A stretch of DNA of 64,000 bases from Deltaproteobacteria bacterium (lineage in GTDB: Bacteria > Desulfobacterota > Desulfobulbia > Desulfobulbales > Desulfurivibrionaceae), in assembly GCA_013349295.1 (NCBI GenBank), contig DUZW01000009.1, positions 1 through 64,000 of the forward strand, in the 5' to 3' direction. Shown piece after piece: positions 17,099-26,991 of the stretch. A model generated the notes under the pieces. It saw only the letters and a program-made list of their open reading frames with translations. It was not told the origin of the DNA and did not search any database. Position numbers and translations under genes: made by a program. Each line of letters starts with the position of its first letter. Within the stretch, counting starts at the first letter, position 1.

Positions 17099-18217
17099 TC
17101 ACCCTGTGTGACCAAGGGAGGAACCATTTTTTGCGGGAAGCAGAATCTCGAAACAGGCCCCGCCTCCCGAACGATCCGTGGCCCTGAGGCTGCCGCCGTA
17201 GCTTTCCACAATTTTCCGGCTGATCAATAACCCAAGGCCGGTACCCTCGGCCTTACGGGAATAAAACGGCTCAAAAATCCTTTCCTTTTCCGCCTCCACC
17301 ACGCCCGGTCCATCGTCACAGACAGAAATTCGCCAGCCCCCCTCACCAGCACTTTCCACCATAAACCAGATATGGCCGCCGGGTTGGACCGCATCCAAGG
17401 CATTGAGGCCAAGATTCAAGAAAACTTGGGAAAACTTGACGCTCTCCACCAGCAGATGCTGGGCCTCGCCATTTTCCGGAAAAATAAAACTCACCTGTTT
17501 TTCCCGCAATTGCCTTTCCAGCAATGCACCAACATGTCGGACAACCGCAGCCAGCGGCTCGAGCAGTTCGCCCCTTTCCTGGGGCTGCCCCTTGGAATAA
17601 CGGAGGATATCCTCCACCGTGTCGTGCAACCTGTCTGTTTCCTTGAGCAAGATATCCACAAACTCCCTTTTTGGATGATCCCCGGGAAATTCATCGCGGA
17701 GAATCTCCGCCGTACCCTTAATGGAAGCGAGAGGATTCTTTATTTCATGGGCCAGGGAAGCGGAGAGCCTGCCGAGGGCGGAAAATTTCTGGGCAGCGGC
17801 CAACCGAGTCTCCGCCTCGATGAGCTGTGCGGTTTCTTCCTGAAGCCGAACATAGGATGCCCGCAGTTTCTCGGACAACAACCGATCCCGTTCACGCAGA
17901 CGAGTCTGCCTCCCGGAGATCACCCCGACAACCAGACCGGCCGCCAGATAGAGGACAATCTCGGTCAGCTCGCTTAAGTAAGCCTGCGGCCCATGACCAA
18001 CATAGAGAAGAACATGGGGAATAAAAGCGATGGTGGAAAGCACGGCCAGAACCAGGCCGCCCTGCACTCCGAACCAGAGGCCGCCCAGCACGATGGGAAA
18101 ATAACTGAGCCGCCGGTAGGTATTGTGGTAATAGATGAAATCCCCAGGGGTAAAGAGATGGAGCATACCAATGGCTACGACAACGAGGAGCAAGGCCGGA
18201 AAAAGAAATTTACGCAT
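17099..18217 (-). CDS. Sensor histidine kinase with multi-TM sensor
   Basis: A 372-residue kinase. The N-terminal 105 residues form about four TM helices without a large periplasmic loop. Then come a coiled coil (about 110-145), the H box LSASLAHEIKNPLASIKG with the phospho-acceptor His, the N box LNLGLNALDA, and the G boxes CDDGPGV and GTGLGLLIS. The ATG at 18217, just before the first TM, has GGTGG upstream; a longer reading to 18313 runs into the repeat at 18246-18332. It pairs with the NtrC-type regulator downstream. Confidence 0.9.
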   Translation of the reverse strand: MRKFLFPALLLVVVAIGMLHLFTPGDFIYYHNTYRRLSYFPIVLGGLWFGVQGGLVLAVLSTIAFIPHVLLYVGHGPQAYLSELTEIVLYLAAGLVVGVISGRQTRLRERDRLLSEKLRASYVRLQEETAQLIEAETRLAAAQKFSALGRLSASLAHEIKNPLASIKGTAEILRDEFPGDHPKREFVDILLKETDRLHDTVEDILRYSKGQPQERGELLEPLAAVVRHVGALLERQLREKQVSFIFPENGEAQHLLVESVKFSQVFLNLGLNALDAVQPGGHIWFMVESAGEGGWRISVCDDGPGVVEAEKERIFEPFYSRKAEGTGLGLLISRKIVESYGGSLRATDRSGGGACFEILLPAKNGSSLGHTG

Positions 18218-18245
18218 GCCACCACCGGAAAATCGTGACTGATTC

Positions 18246-18332
18246 GTAACAATTCCACCGCGCCGCATCTGCTTTGTCATAGGCCTGCTCGCAGACCTGT
18301 TGCGCACATCCACGGCACTGCTAAGGGGTTAC
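18246..18332 (+). repeat. MITE-like repeat, degenerate copy
   Basis: It shares CCGCATCTGCTTTGTCAT, GGCCTGC and CACGGCACTGCT with the intact copy at 23706-23812. The outer arms have decayed to GTAAC...GGTTAC and the centre is shorter. It lies between the kinase gene and argJ. Confidence 0.7.
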
Positions 18333-18391
18333 AGTTGGGATGTCGCGATACGTTTTCGAATTCTCCCAAAGCTTCAGAAAAATCCGGCGCG

Positions 18392-19591
18392 CTATGACCG
18401 GTAATCCGCGTTGATCTTGACGTAATCGATGGAGAAGTCACAGGTGTGAATATCCTTGCTCGCCTCGCCGGCATGCAGGTCGACGGTGACCACGAACTCC
18501 GGCTTCTTCAGCACCGCAGTGGCACGGGCCTCCACCTCGGCGCCCTGCCCCAGGCCATGCTTCACCATAAACACGTCGTCAAAGGCAATGTCCACCTTCT
18601 GCTGGTCAAATTGGGCGCCGGAGCGGCCCAAAGCGGCTATGATCCTGCCCCAGTTGGCATCCTCGCCAAAAAAAGCGGTCTTGACCAGATTGGAATTGGC
18701 CACGGTCCTGGCCGCCTGATCGGCTTGGGCCTCGGAAGCAGCGCCCTGGACCCTTATTGTCACCAGCTTGGTCGCGCCCTCACCGTCCCGAACAATCATC
18801 AAGGCCAGCTCTTTGCACAGCTCTTCCAAGGCCCCCGCAAAGGCATGCAGCGCCTCGGGGCGATCCTCGACGATGGGCGGATGTTCCGCCAAGCCGTTGG
18901 CCATGAGCAGCACCGTGTCGTTGGTGCTGGTATCGCCGTCCACGGTAATGGAGTTAAAGGTTCTTGCCACCGCCTTTTTCAAGAGACTCTGGAGAAGATC
19001 GTGTTCGATTTTGGCATCGGTGAGGATGAAGGAAAGCATGGTGGCCATGTTGGGCATGATCATACCCGCCCCCTTGCACATTCCCAGGAGCTTGACGGGC
19101 TTGCCGTCGATGAGGACGGTGCGCTCCGTGATCTTTCGGAAGGTATCGGTGGTCATGATGGCCTGGGCCACGTCGCCTAGGCCGTCGGCGGAAAGAGTCT
19201 GAGCCGCCTTGGGAATCCCCCGCTGAAAACAGGCCAGCTCCAGTTGCTGACCGATGATCCCGGTGGAACAGACCTGCACCAGCTCCGGGGCGATATCCAA
19301 GGCATCGGCCGCCATGGCCGTGGTCAGTCGGGCCAGACGCATGCCTTCCTCTCCGGTACAGGCATTGGCGATGCCGGAATTGACCAGAATAACCTGGGCC
19401 TTGCCACTCTTGCACCGCTCCATATCAAGAAGTACCGGCGCCGCCTTGACCAGACTGGTGGTGAATACCCCGGCCACGGAAGCAGGCTTATCGCTCACTA
19501 TCAGGGCAAGATCCAACCGCTCCTTACCGCGAATTCCGGAGTTTACCGCCGCCGCCTTAAATCCCCGAACTGTAAAGTTTTCTGCCGCCAT
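18392..19591 (-). CDS. argJ: Glutamate N-acetyltransferase / amino-acid acetyltransferase
   Basis: A 399-residue arginine-pathway enzyme that transfers acetyl from N-acetylornithine to glutamate and may also use acetyl-CoA. The precursor cleaves itself before the nucleophile Thr in MPNMATMLSF. Other family marks are VNSGIANACTG, CSTGIIGQQL, KGAGMIMP, DGDTSTNDT and FGEDANWGRI. The ATG at 19591 immediately follows the secA stop codon (TGAGATG), so the two are translationally coupled. The frame is open further upstream but overlaps the end of secA. Confidence 0.95.
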   Translation of the reverse strand: MAAENFTVRGFKAAAVNSGIRGKERLDLALIVSDKPASVAGVFTTSLVKAAPVLLDMERCKSGKAQVILVNSGIANACTGEEGMRLARLTTAMAADALDIAPELVQVCSTGIIGQQLELACFQRGIPKAAQTLSADGLGDVAQAIMTTDTFRKITERTVLIDGKPVKLLGMCKGAGMIMPNMATMLSFILTDAKIEHDLLQSLLKKAVARTFNSITVDGDTSTNDTVLLMANGLAEHPPIVEDRPEALHAFAGALEELCKELALMIVRDGEGATKLVTIRVQGAASEAQADQAARTVANSNLVKTAFFGEDANWGRIIAALGRSGAQFDQQKVDIAFDDVFMVKHGLGQGAEVEARATAVLKKPEFVVTVDLHAGEASKDIHTCDFSIDYVKINADYRS

Positions 19592-19592
19592 C

Positions 19593-22142
19593 TCATTTCT
19601 TCCCGCCGCTCTTACCGCAGCACCGTTTGTATTTTTGCCCGCTGCCACAGGGGCAGTCGGTATTACGCCCAATCTTGTCCCCCTCGCGGGAAAAGGGCTT
19701 ATGCTCTTCATCCTCGACAGGGCCACGGCTCAACTGCATGGGTTGCCGCTGCTCCCGCTGTTTGCGTTCCAACTCGGCCACTTCCTCTTCCCGCACCAGC
19801 TGAAGCCGAAACAGGGTGCTGACGGTCTGGGTCTTCACCCTGCCGATCATCTCCCCGAACATGTTGAACCCTTCCTTCTTATACTCATCCAACGGATTTT
19901 TCTGGCCATAACCGCGAAGGCCAATACCTTCCTTCAAGTGGTCCATGTTGAGCAGGTGCTCTTTCCAGTGGTGATCCACGATCTGCAGCAGAACCACCCG
20001 TTCCAGGTGGCGGAGATTCAAATCACCGACCTCCTGTTCCCGATTGGCATAGCGGTCGTTGAGCACAGCAAGGATCAGATCGACAAAGGAGGCAGGATCA
20101 AGTTCCTTTTTGTCCGCCTCGCTCCACTCCCCGGAAAAGCCGAACAGGGCATACATCCTTTCGGAAACCCCGGCCCAGTCCCACTCCTCCGAAGGGGTCC
20201 GCGTATCAGCGAACTCACCGGCCACCATCTCAGCCATCTCCGGAAACATATCGGTGATAACCTCATGGATATCATCCGAGCCCAGCACTTCGCGGCGCTG
20301 GCGGTAAATAACCTCGCGCTGCTTGTTCATCACGTCATCATACTCGAGCAGGTGCTTACGGATATCGAAATTATTTCCCTCCACCTTGCGCTGGGCGTTT
20401 TCGATGGCCCGGCTGATCATGGTGTGTTCGATGGGTTCGTCCTCTTCCATGCCCAGCTTGTCCATAATCCCGGAAATGCGGTCGGAACCAAAGATCCGCA
20501 GCAGATCATCCTCAAGCGACAGGTAAAAACGGGAAGAGCCGGGATCCCCCTGGCGACCGGAACGGCCGCGCAGCTGGTTGTCGATCCGGCGGCTTTCGTG
20601 GCGGCTGGTGCCCAGAATGTGCAAGCCGCCCAGCTCGGTTACCCCCTCGCCCAACTTGATGTCTGTGCCTCGACCCGCCATGTTGGTGGCGATGGTCACA
20701 TGCCCCTTCTGTCCGGCATCGGCGACAATCTCGGCCTCCCGCTCATGCTGCTTGGCGTTGAGCACCTCGTGGGGCACTCCCACCTTCTTGAGCATGGCGG
20801 AGATCTTCTCGGAAACATCAATACTGATAGTACCCACCAGCACGGGCTGCCCTTTCTTATGCAGCTCTTGAATCTCCCGGATGATGGCGCGATCCTTGGC
20901 CTTGGCATTTTTGTAGATGACATCGGCATAATCCTTGCGGATCATGGTGTTGTGGGTGGGGATGATCACCACGTTGAGATTATAGATCTTCTTGAATTCC
21001 GCAGCTTCGGTATCCGCGGTACCGGTCATGCCGGAGAGCTTTTCATACATGCGGAAATAATTCTGGAAGGTGATGGAAGCCAGGGTCTGATTCTCCTGCT
21101 CCACCTTTACCCCCTCCTTGGCCTCCAGAGCCTGATGCAAGCCATCGCTGAAACGACGGCCAGGCATGGCCCTCCCGGTAAACTCGTCCACGATCACCAC
21201 CTGACCGTCACGCACCAGATAATCCACATCCCTTTTAAAAAGGACATTGGCCCTCAAAGCCTGGTTCAGGTGATGCAGCCACTCGATATTTCGTGGATCA
21301 TAGAGGTTCTCCACCCCGAGCAACTTCTCGCCCAAAGTCACCCCTTCATCGCTGAGGGATACCGATCTGGTCTTTTCATCCAGGGTGTAATGCTCCTCAC
21401 TCTTAAACTTATGGATAAGCCGGTTCACCCGCTCGTAAAGCTCGGTGGACATCTCAGCGGGGCCGGAGATGATCAGAGGGGTTCTTGCCTCGTCGATCAA
21501 GATGGAGTCCACCTCATCGACAATGGCGTAGTGGAACTCGCGCTGGCAAAAATCCTTGAGGTCGAATTTCATGTTGTCGCGAAGATAATCAAAGCCGAAC
21601 TCGTTGTTGGTCCCGTAGGTAATATCCGAGGCGTATGCCTCACGGCGGGCCGCATCATCCATCCCATGCAGGATGGAACCAACACTGAGCCCGAGAAAGC
21701 GGTACAGCTTGCCCATCCATTCGGCATCGCGCCGGGCCAGATAATCGTTGACCGTGACCACATGCACACCGCGACCGGTGAGGGCATTGAGATACACAGG
21801 CAAAGTGGCGGCCAGGGTCTTGCCCTCGCCGGTTTTCATCTCGGCAATCTTGCCCTGATGGAGGACAATGCCGCCAATAAGCTGCACGTCAAAATGACGC
21901 ATGCCCAGGACCCGCCAAGCAGCCTCTCGGCAGACGGCAAAGGCCTCGGGCAAGAGGTCGTCAAGGGGCACCCCGGCAGCGAGACGCTCCCGGAACAGCA
22001 CGGTCTTGGCCACAAGCGCGACGTCATCAAGCTTCTGGATCTCGGGCTCCAGCTGATTAATCGCCGCCACCAGCGGTTGAATGCTTTTGATAACCCGTTC
22101 GTTTTTGCTGCCAAAAACCTTTTTCAAAACAGAACCGAACAT
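19593..22142 (-). CDS. secA: Preprotein translocase ATPase SecA
   Basis: An 849-residue motor of the Sec export system. Walker A is in [16 protein letters not shown], the DEAD-like motif is [10 protein letters not shown], and the helicase motif is GRGTDIKLG with a [10 protein letters not shown] tail. The C-terminus is the Cys-type zinc domain [14 protein letters not shown] that binds SecB and phospholipid. GGAG lies 8 bases before the ATG at 22142. Length and domain order are normal. It heads the secA-argJ operon. Confidence 0.97.
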   Translation of the reverse strand: MFGSVLKKVFGSKNERVIKSIQPLVAAINQLEPEIQKLDDVALVAKTVLFRERLAAGVPLDDLLPEAFAVCREAAWRVLGMRHFDVQLIGGIVLHQGKIAEMKTGEGKTLAATLPVYLNALTGRGVHVVTVNDYLARRDAEWMGKLYRFLGLSVGSILHGMDDAARREAYASDITYGTNNEFGFDYLRDNMKFDLKDFCQREFHYAIVDEVDSILIDEARTPLIISGPAEMSTELYERVNRLIHKFKSEEHYTLDEKTRSVSLSDEGVTLGEKLLGVENLYDPRNIEWLHHLNQALRANVLFKRDVDYLVRDGQVVIVDEFTGRAMPGRRFSDGLHQALEAKEGVKVEQENQTLASITFQNYFRMYEKLSGMTGTADTEAAEFKKIYNLNVVIIPTHNTMIRKDYADVIYKNAKAKDRAIIREIQELHKKGQPVLVGTISIDVSEKISAMLKKVGVPHEVLNAKQHEREAEIVADAGQKGHVTIATNMAGRGTDIKLGEGVTELGGLHILGTSRHESRRIDNQLRGRSGRQGDPGSSRFYLSLEDDLLRIFGSDRISGIMDKLGMEEDEPIEHTMISRAIENAQRKVEGNNFDIRKHLLEYDDVMNKQREVIYRQRREVLGSDDIHEVITDMFPEMAEMVAGEFADTRTPSEEWDWAGVSERMYALFGFSGEWSEADKKELDPASFVDLILAVLNDRYANREQEVGDLNLRHLERVVLLQIVDHHWKEHLLNMDHLKEGIGLRGYGQKNPLDEYKKEGFNMFGEMIGRVKTQTVSTLFRLQLVREEEVAELERKQREQRQPMQLSRGPVEDEEHKPFSREGDKIGRNTDCPCGSGQKYKRCCGKSGGKK

Positions 22143-22209
22143 ATTTCTACTCCAAGAGGTCAACATCGAAGGCCGGCCCAGAGGCACACCCCGACGCCAT
22201 CAGCTTTTT

Positions 22210-22285
22210 TTTAAGGAACCGTTACGAAATAACCTCAGCTTTCTTGATCATTTCGTTACGATTCGTTATGCCGTTTTGGCTGTCC
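22210..22285 (+). repeat. Dispersed palindromic repeat, copy A
   Basis: The arms TTAAGGAACCGTTACGAAAT and ATTTCGTTACGATTCGTTATG pair imperfectly and match the positions of the family palindrome. The tail after TATGCCGTTTTGGC is weakly conserved. It lies between the secA start and the acetyltransferase stop. Confidence 0.75.
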
Positions 22286-22328
22286 ACATGACGAAATTCA
22301 TTACTCCAGCAAGGGTTGCGGACAAGGC

Positions 22329-22799
22329 TTATCTTTCCCAGATCAGGGCCTCTTCGTTGCAATCCGGAAACTTTGGACACTGTATGCAATCACTCCACAC
22401 CTTGTGGGGGAGTTCGTTTTTATCAATATGCCTGAACCCGAGCCGCTGGAAAAAAGCGGGCTGATAGGTCAGGGTAAAAACCCTGGTGATCCCGAAATGA
22501 TCGGCCTCGGCCAGACAAGCCTCGACCAGCTGCCGGCCAATCCCGTGACGCTGGGCTTCTTCCACCACTGCCAGGGAACGAATCTCCGCCAGATTTTCCC
22601 AGCAGACATGCAGGGCACAGATCCCGACCATTTTCCCGGCCGGGGAATCATCCGTCCCATCCTTGACAAAGACCTTAAAATCCCGCAGCTGGTCGTACAA
22701 GGAACTCAAGGAACGGCCCAACAGCAGGCCCTTGTTGGCAAAATGCTGCAACAGGGCATACATCACTTTCACATCGTCCATCCTGGCATCACGAATCAT
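22329..22799 (-). CDS. GNAT acetyltransferase, short N-acetylglutamate-synthase type
   Basis: A 156-residue acetyltransferase. The acetyl-CoA site is VVEEAQRHGIGRQLVEACL (motif A). The C-terminal pattern VWSDCIQCPKFPDCNEEAL, with three cysteines, is seen in short NAGS-like GNAT proteins. Such proteins can make N-acetylglutamate, the first step of arginine synthesis, and argJ lies in the neighbouring operon. The sequence alone does not prove the substrate. The ATG at 22799 has a weak ribosome site. Confidence 0.8.
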   Translation of the reverse strand: MIRDARMDDVKVMYALLQHFANKGLLLGRSLSSLYDQLRDFKVFVKDGTDDSPAGKMVGICALHVCWENLAEIRSLAVVEEAQRHGIGRQLVEACLAEADHFGITRVFTLTYQPAFFQRLGFRHIDKNELPHKVWSDCIQCPKFPDCNEEALIWER

Positions 22800-22870
22800 G
22801 ACGGTCTCACAAAAAAAGGAAAGCGGTCAAAGGTCCGCAAAAGCAAGCAACCGGCCACAACGCAACAACC

Positions 22871-22902
22871 GTTGCAATCGCGATTTTTTTTACGATTACA
22901 AC
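22871..22902. other. Hairpin upstream of the acetyltransferase gene
   Basis: GTTGCAATCG (22871-22880) and CGATTACAAC (22893-22902) form a 10-bp stem with one mismatch around a T-rich loop. A related stem, GTTGAAATCGC/GCGATTTCAAC, occurs at 26914-26943. It may be a terminator on either strand or part of a further small repeat. The remainder of 22800-23062 shows nothing else. Confidence 0.4.
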
Positions 22903-23062
22903 AGTCATGACGGCTTCTCACATTTTTCGGCCCACCCGGCAGGCGGAACCTGTTCGTTCTACCATACCCGCCCATAAAGAAAAAGATTTAGGATTACCAT
23001 GCCACTCGCTCCATCCGGACGATAACATTATCTTGTCAACATTACGGCTCCCCCTCAAAAAA

Positions 23063-23647
23063 TCAGGGGGCCTGGAGGCGGGACGCAGGCAGCAGGGCGA
23101 TATAGGCCTTGACCTTTTCCTCTTTTTCCAGCTTGGCGATGAGCTGATTGGCATCGCCAAGCTTATCAAACTTACCCACATAAATCCGGATAAACGGATC
23201 ATCCTTGTCCTCGGGCGGCACGGAAAAAGCCTCATAGCCACGACCGCGCCACTGGGCTACATCCTGTTGCGCCCTTTCCTGGTCGCGAAGAGCGGAAACC
23301 TGGATGGCAAAAAAAGAAGGCTCGGCCTCGGCCCATTCCGTTTCGGAAGCGGGGGCGGATTCCGGCTGCGCTCCGGTTGCTGGCGCCGAATTTTCCTTTT
23401 GCCCGGAAGAGGCGACGGGTTCGACATCGACAGGAGTCGGCTGTCCCGGACGCAACGCTTCGGCAATTTTAGCCATCGGCGATTTTTCCTCTCCCGGGGT
23501 CGGCTGGAGAATAGTCTGCCCGGCCCATATGCCGATAATGAACATCCAAAAAAAGATACAGCCGGTGACCAGGGTCAGACTGAACATCCCCAACAACCCC
23601 AGCTCAAAACGGATAACAAATCTACCTTTCTGGTTCGGTGCGTTCAT
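23063..23647 (-). CDS. SPOR-domain membrane protein
   Basis: A 194-residue bitopic protein. A short cytoplasmic N-terminus is followed by one TM helix (about residues 17-43), a Pro/Ala/Glu-rich linker and a C-terminal SPOR domain (about 110-190: FFAIQVSALRDQERAQQDVAQW, then IRIYVGKFDKLGDAN). SPOR domains bind denuded peptidoglycan glycans at the division septum. It lies downstream of argS on the same strand; in related genomes a SPOR gene often follows argS. Its precise role is not known. Confidence 0.88.
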   Translation of the reverse strand: MNAPNQKGRFVIRFELGLLGMFSLTLVTGCIFFWMFIIGIWAGQTILQPTPGEEKSPMAKIAEALRPGQPTPVDVEPVASSGQKENSAPATGAQPESAPASETEWAEAEPSFFAIQVSALRDQERAQQDVAQWRGRGYEAFSVPPEDKDDPFIRIYVGKFDKLGDANQLIAKLEKEEKVKAYIALLPASRLQAP

Positions 23648-23705
23648 AAGCGGATTATCCGTTGCCGGGAAACACCGGGCAACGCCTCCTCATGCTGATC
23701 TTTAG

Positions 23706-23812
23706 GTAAACGGTCAGCAGCACCGCATCTGCTTTGTCATCGGCCTGCCCGCATACTTGATGTATAGCGAACAGGCCTCTTCCGCGCATCTACGGCACTG
23801 CTGACCGTTTAC
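23706..23812. repeat. MITE-like repeat, intact copy with perfect terminal inverted repeats
   Basis: A 107-bp element whose ends GTAAACGGTCAGCAG and CTGCTGACCGTTTAC are perfect 15-bp inverted repeats. The interior is also partly palindromic (CGGCCTGCCCGCATA against TGTATAGCGAACAGGCC). It encodes no protein. A decayed copy lies at 18246-18332. Such a structure suggests a non-autonomous element or a REP/BIME-like unit; no transposase with these ends is in the window. Confidence 0.85.
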
Positions 23813-23887
23813 AGGCCGAGGTTAGCGGCAAGTGCGTAGCCCCGGCGGAACGATTACATCTTTATTTAACAGGACATGCCCCAGGCC

Positions 23888-25546
23888 CTACATGGATTCC
23901 GGAGCGCTCACCCCAATCAGGGCAAGACCGTTTCGCAAGACCACCCGCAAACCCATGGCCAGCCAGAGACGGGCTCGGCTCAATTCCTCATCCTCGGAAA
24001 CAATCCGGTGCTTATTATAGTAACTGTGAAACTGCCCGGCAACATCCTGGAGAAAGAAAACAAGCCGATGCGGAGCCAGATCAAGGGCAGCGCCCTCCAC
24101 CAGAGCAGGAAAGGCTGCCATGGCCTTGAGCAAATGGGTCTCGTCCTCCAGGGTAAGCCTGGACAGCGGCGCATCCGCCAAGCTCCCCAAGGCAACACCC
24201 TTGGCCTCGGCCTGCCTGCGGATGCTGTGCAATCGGGCATGGGCATATTGCACATAGTAGACCGGATTTTCCTGGCTGGTCTTGGTGGCCAGATCCAGAT
24301 CAAACTCCAGCTGACTGTCCGCCTTGCGCATGAGAAAAAAGAAGCGGGCCACATCCGCGCCCACCTCATCGAGCAATTCGTCCACCGTCACGAAATTGGC
24401 CTTGCGGGTGGACATCTTCACCTGCTGCCCATCGCGCAACAGGGTGACGAACTGGTGCAAGACCACGGTCACCTTGGCCGGATCATACCCCAGGGCCTTG
24501 ACCCCGGCCAGCACATCCGGCACCGTGGCGATATGGTCGGAGCCGAAAATATCCACCATCCAGTCAAAGCCCCGACGAAATTTCTCCCGATGATAGGCCA
24601 TGTCCGGCAGACGGTAGGTCGGCTCCCCGGTGGACTTGATGATCACCCGGTCCTGAGGCAGGTCAAACTCAGTGCCCTTGAACCAGACCGCACCGTCCTG
24701 ATCGTAGGCCAGCCCCTTCTCCCGCAGGGAGGCGACCACATCGTCCACCAGGCCGTTTTCATAGAGGGAATGTTCGTTGTAGTAGTTGTCAAAAACAATG
24801 CCAAGGCGATGCAGGGTACCATTGATGTCGTCAAAGATCACCCGCTCGGCCTTGTTCTTGAATACCATGACATCCGGCTCATCCTTAAGAGCATCGCCAT
24901 GCTCCTTGATGAGCTCCCCGGCAATATCCCGAATATACTGCCCCTGATACCCGTCTTCCGGAAAGGTAAAGGGCAAGCCCAGAGTCTCAAGATACCTGGC
25001 CCGGGTGGATTCACCCAGCACCCGCATCTGCCGACCGGCATCGTTATAATAATATTCCCTGGTCACCTGATGACCGGTAGCCGAAAGCAGACTGGCGATG
25101 GCATCGCCCAAGACCGCCTGCCGCCCGTGTCCGACACTTAAAGGCCCGGTTGGGTTGGCGCTGACAAACTCGACCAGGACCTTCTTGCCCTGCCCGACCG
25201 CGCTCCGACCAAAGGCGGCATCTTGCGCGCAGACCTCGGGCAACACGGATTGCCAAACGGATTTATTGATGTAACAATTGACAAAGCCCGGCCCGGCGAT
25301 CTCCACTCGGTCCAGCAGATCGGTATGGGGGGCAAGCATCTCCACCAACTGCGCGGCAATGGTCCTGGGGTTCTTCTTATCTTTTCCTGCCACCACCATG
25401 GCCAGATTGGTGGCCAGATCACCCTGGCCCGCGTGCTTGGGTTCATCAAGGGAATACCCCCCCGCCGCGGCAGCGGTCCAGAACCCCGCCTCAATCCCCT
25501 GGTTAAAGCAATCATCTATTAATTTCTTCAGGCGTGTCTTGATCAT
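23888..25546 (-). CDS. argS: Arginyl-tRNA synthetase
   Basis: A 552-residue class I aminoacyl-tRNA synthetase that charges tRNA-Arg. The HIGH-type motif lies in SANPTGPLSVGHGR (near residue 130) and the KMSKS-type loop is KMSTRKAN (near 380), as usual for ArgS. The N-terminal Add-1 domain and the C-terminal anticodon-binding helices (ending LRNGLALIGVSAPESM) are complete. Length is normal. Confidence 0.97.
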   Translation of the reverse strand: MIKTRLKKLIDDCFNQGIEAGFWTAAAAGGYSLDEPKHAGQGDLATNLAMVVAGKDKKNPRTIAAQLVEMLAPHTDLLDRVEIAGPGFVNCYINKSVWQSVLPEVCAQDAAFGRSAVGQGKKVLVEFVSANPTGPLSVGHGRQAVLGDAIASLLSATGHQVTREYYYNDAGRQMRVLGESTRARYLETLGLPFTFPEDGYQGQYIRDIAGELIKEHGDALKDEPDVMVFKNKAERVIFDDINGTLHRLGIVFDNYYNEHSLYENGLVDDVVASLREKGLAYDQDGAVWFKGTEFDLPQDRVIIKSTGEPTYRLPDMAYHREKFRRGFDWMVDIFGSDHIATVPDVLAGVKALGYDPAKVTVVLHQFVTLLRDGQQVKMSTRKANFVTVDELLDEVGADVARFFFLMRKADSQLEFDLDLATKTSQENPVYYVQYAHARLHSIRRQAEAKGVALGSLADAPLSRLTLEDETHLLKAMAAFPALVEGAALDLAPHRLVFFLQDVAGQFHSYYNKHRIVSEDEELSRARLWLAMGLRVVLRNGLALIGVSAPESM

Positions 25547-25605
25547 TGTCTTTCTAGTCCGAAAAAATGTTTTTTAACAAACAAGGTGTCTTGCGTCATG
25601 ATTGA

Positions 25606-25764
25606 TCACGGAGCAGAACAATCACAGCCGGCGTTTTCCCCATATCCGTAGCAACTACAGGGGCGCATCTCCACGAAAAAGGGCGGCGAAATCTCCCCGG
25701 TTATGCGAGCCGGCCGACAAAAAAAAGATACGGCAGCCGGTGACCGCTTAGTCGCTGTCAACAT
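25606..25764 (-). CDS. Small Cys-rich ORF (hypothetical, uncertain)
   Basis: A 52-codon frame whose start overlaps the last 17 bases of alr. It ends FFVEMRPCSCYGYGENAGCD with two more residues of CS type, giving five cysteines in 40 residues. AGG lies 5 bases before the ATG at 25764, so coupled translation after alr is possible. Nothing is recognised in the sequence. It may be spurious. Confidence 0.25.
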   Translation of the reverse strand: MLTATKRSPAAVSFFCRPARITGEISPPFFVEMRPCSCYGYGENAGCDCSAP

Positions 25765-26878
25765 GAACCTGCCGGTTGCAAGAGCCGAAAAGGCAGAGAA
25801 TCTCATAGTTGATGGTATCGGACCAGCGGGCGATCTCCTCGGCCCTGATCTCCCCGGCACCTTGATGCCCGAGCAGCACAGCTTCATCTCCGACCTTGAC
25901 CTCGGGAATATCCGTCACATCAGCCATGCAGGCATTCATGCAGATCATACCACGAACCGGCGCCCGCTGTCCTGCCAGTAATACCTCGGCCTTGCCCGCC
26001 ATTCTCCGCAGATAGCCGTTATCGTAACCCACCGGCAGCACCGCAAGCCTGGTAGGCCGATCGGTCACATATCTGTGCCCATAGCTGATCCCCTGCCCTG
26101 CCGGAAACTCCTTGACCTGCAACACCGTGGTCGCAAAACGCATGACCGGCCGCAGGTCCAAGGCATAAGCCTTGTGCAGCCAGTCCGCCGGATAACAGCC
26201 ATAAAGAGAAATACCCGGGCGCACCAGATCACAGCGCATTTCGGGATAACGCAACAGGGTTGCCGAATTGGCAATATGCTTGATCGGCGCCTCGCCGGTG
26301 GCTTGCACACGACTCAAAAGTTCCTGAAACAAAGCAAACTGTTCTTCCGTGATGGCGTCGCCTTCCGTATCCGCCTTGGGAAAATGGCTTGCGATCCCGG
26401 AGAGATAGAGACTGGGAAACCGGCGCAAGGCAGCGAGGAACGGCTCAAGCTCGTGGGGAAGAATACCAAAACGCCCCATGCCGACATCGACCTTTATCTG
26501 CACCCCTTTCCGGCAACCACCCTTTGTCGCCTGCGCGGCAAGAGCCTCCATTGCCTCCAGGGTATAGACCACGGGGGTGAGGTCATGGGCCACCGCATCC
26601 GCCGCCCCCTGCCGGTCGACCCCGAGCATGACCACAATCTGTCCGGTTATCCCGGCCTGACGCAACCGCACCCCCTCTTCGACCTCGGCCACGCCGAAGG
26701 ATGTGGCCCCGGCCTCGGTAAGTGCCTGGGCCGACGGGATAAGTCCATGCCCATAGGCATCGGCCTTGACCACTGCCAGAATGTCCACCGCCGGGCCGAC
26801 CAGTTTTCGCACCTGCCGGAAATTATGGCGCAGGGCGGCACGATCAACCTCCACTCTATTCCAGGAAGGTGTTCCCAT
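25748..26878 (-). CDS. alr: Alanine racemase
   Basis: A 376-residue PLP enzyme that makes D-alanine for peptidoglycan. The cofactor Lys is in AVVKADAYGHG near residue 36. The second catalytic Tyr lies in the GISYGHRYVT region, and substrate-site patterns include VDVGMGRFG, RPGISLYG and MICMNACMADVT. The ATG at 26878 gives the normal family N-terminus; upstream codons lack support. The hairpin at 26914-26943 lies just before the start. Confidence 0.95.
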   Translation of the reverse strand: MGTPSWNRVEVDRAALRHNFRQVRKLVGPAVDILAVVKADAYGHGLIPSAQALTEAGATSFGVAEVEEGVRLRQAGITGQIVVMLGVDRQGAADAVAHDLTPVVYTLEAMEALAAQATKGGCRKGVQIKVDVGMGRFGILPHELEPFLAALRRFPSLYLSGIASHFPKADTEGDAITEEQFALFQELLSRVQATGEAPIKHIANSATLLRYPEMRCDLVRPGISLYGCYPADWLHKAYALDLRPVMRFATTVLQVKEFPAGQGISYGHRYVTDRPTRLAVLPVGYDNGYLRRMAGKAEVLLAGQRAPVRGMICMNACMADVTDIPEVKVGDEAVLLGHQGAGEIRAEEIARWSDTINYEILCLFGSCNRQVHVDSD

Positions 26879-26913
26879 ACCAAAGCAACCCGTTGTTACA
26901 GCGAAGAGGCTTT

Positions 26914-26943
26914 GTTGAAATCGCAACAATCCGCGATTTCAAC
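26914..26943. other. Perfect inverted repeat upstream of alr
   Basis: GTTGAAATCGC (26914-26924) and GCGATTTCAAC (26933-26943) form an 11-bp perfect stem with an 8-base loop, 35 bp before the alr start. It could end the upstream transcript or act in the alr leader. The stem resembles that at 22871-22902. Confidence 0.45.
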
Positions 26944-26991
26944 AGCTATTCCTTTGTCATTCTTTGATGTTGCGTGCCAGAGCCATGACCC

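Noticed and set aside
19254..22214. A 986-codon open frame on the plus strand across secA
   Set aside because: It is the antisense shadow of secA, which has full motifs and normal length; high GC keeps the opposite frame open.
24000..25522. Several plus-strand frames across argS
   Set aside because: All are shadows of the GC-rich argS gene.
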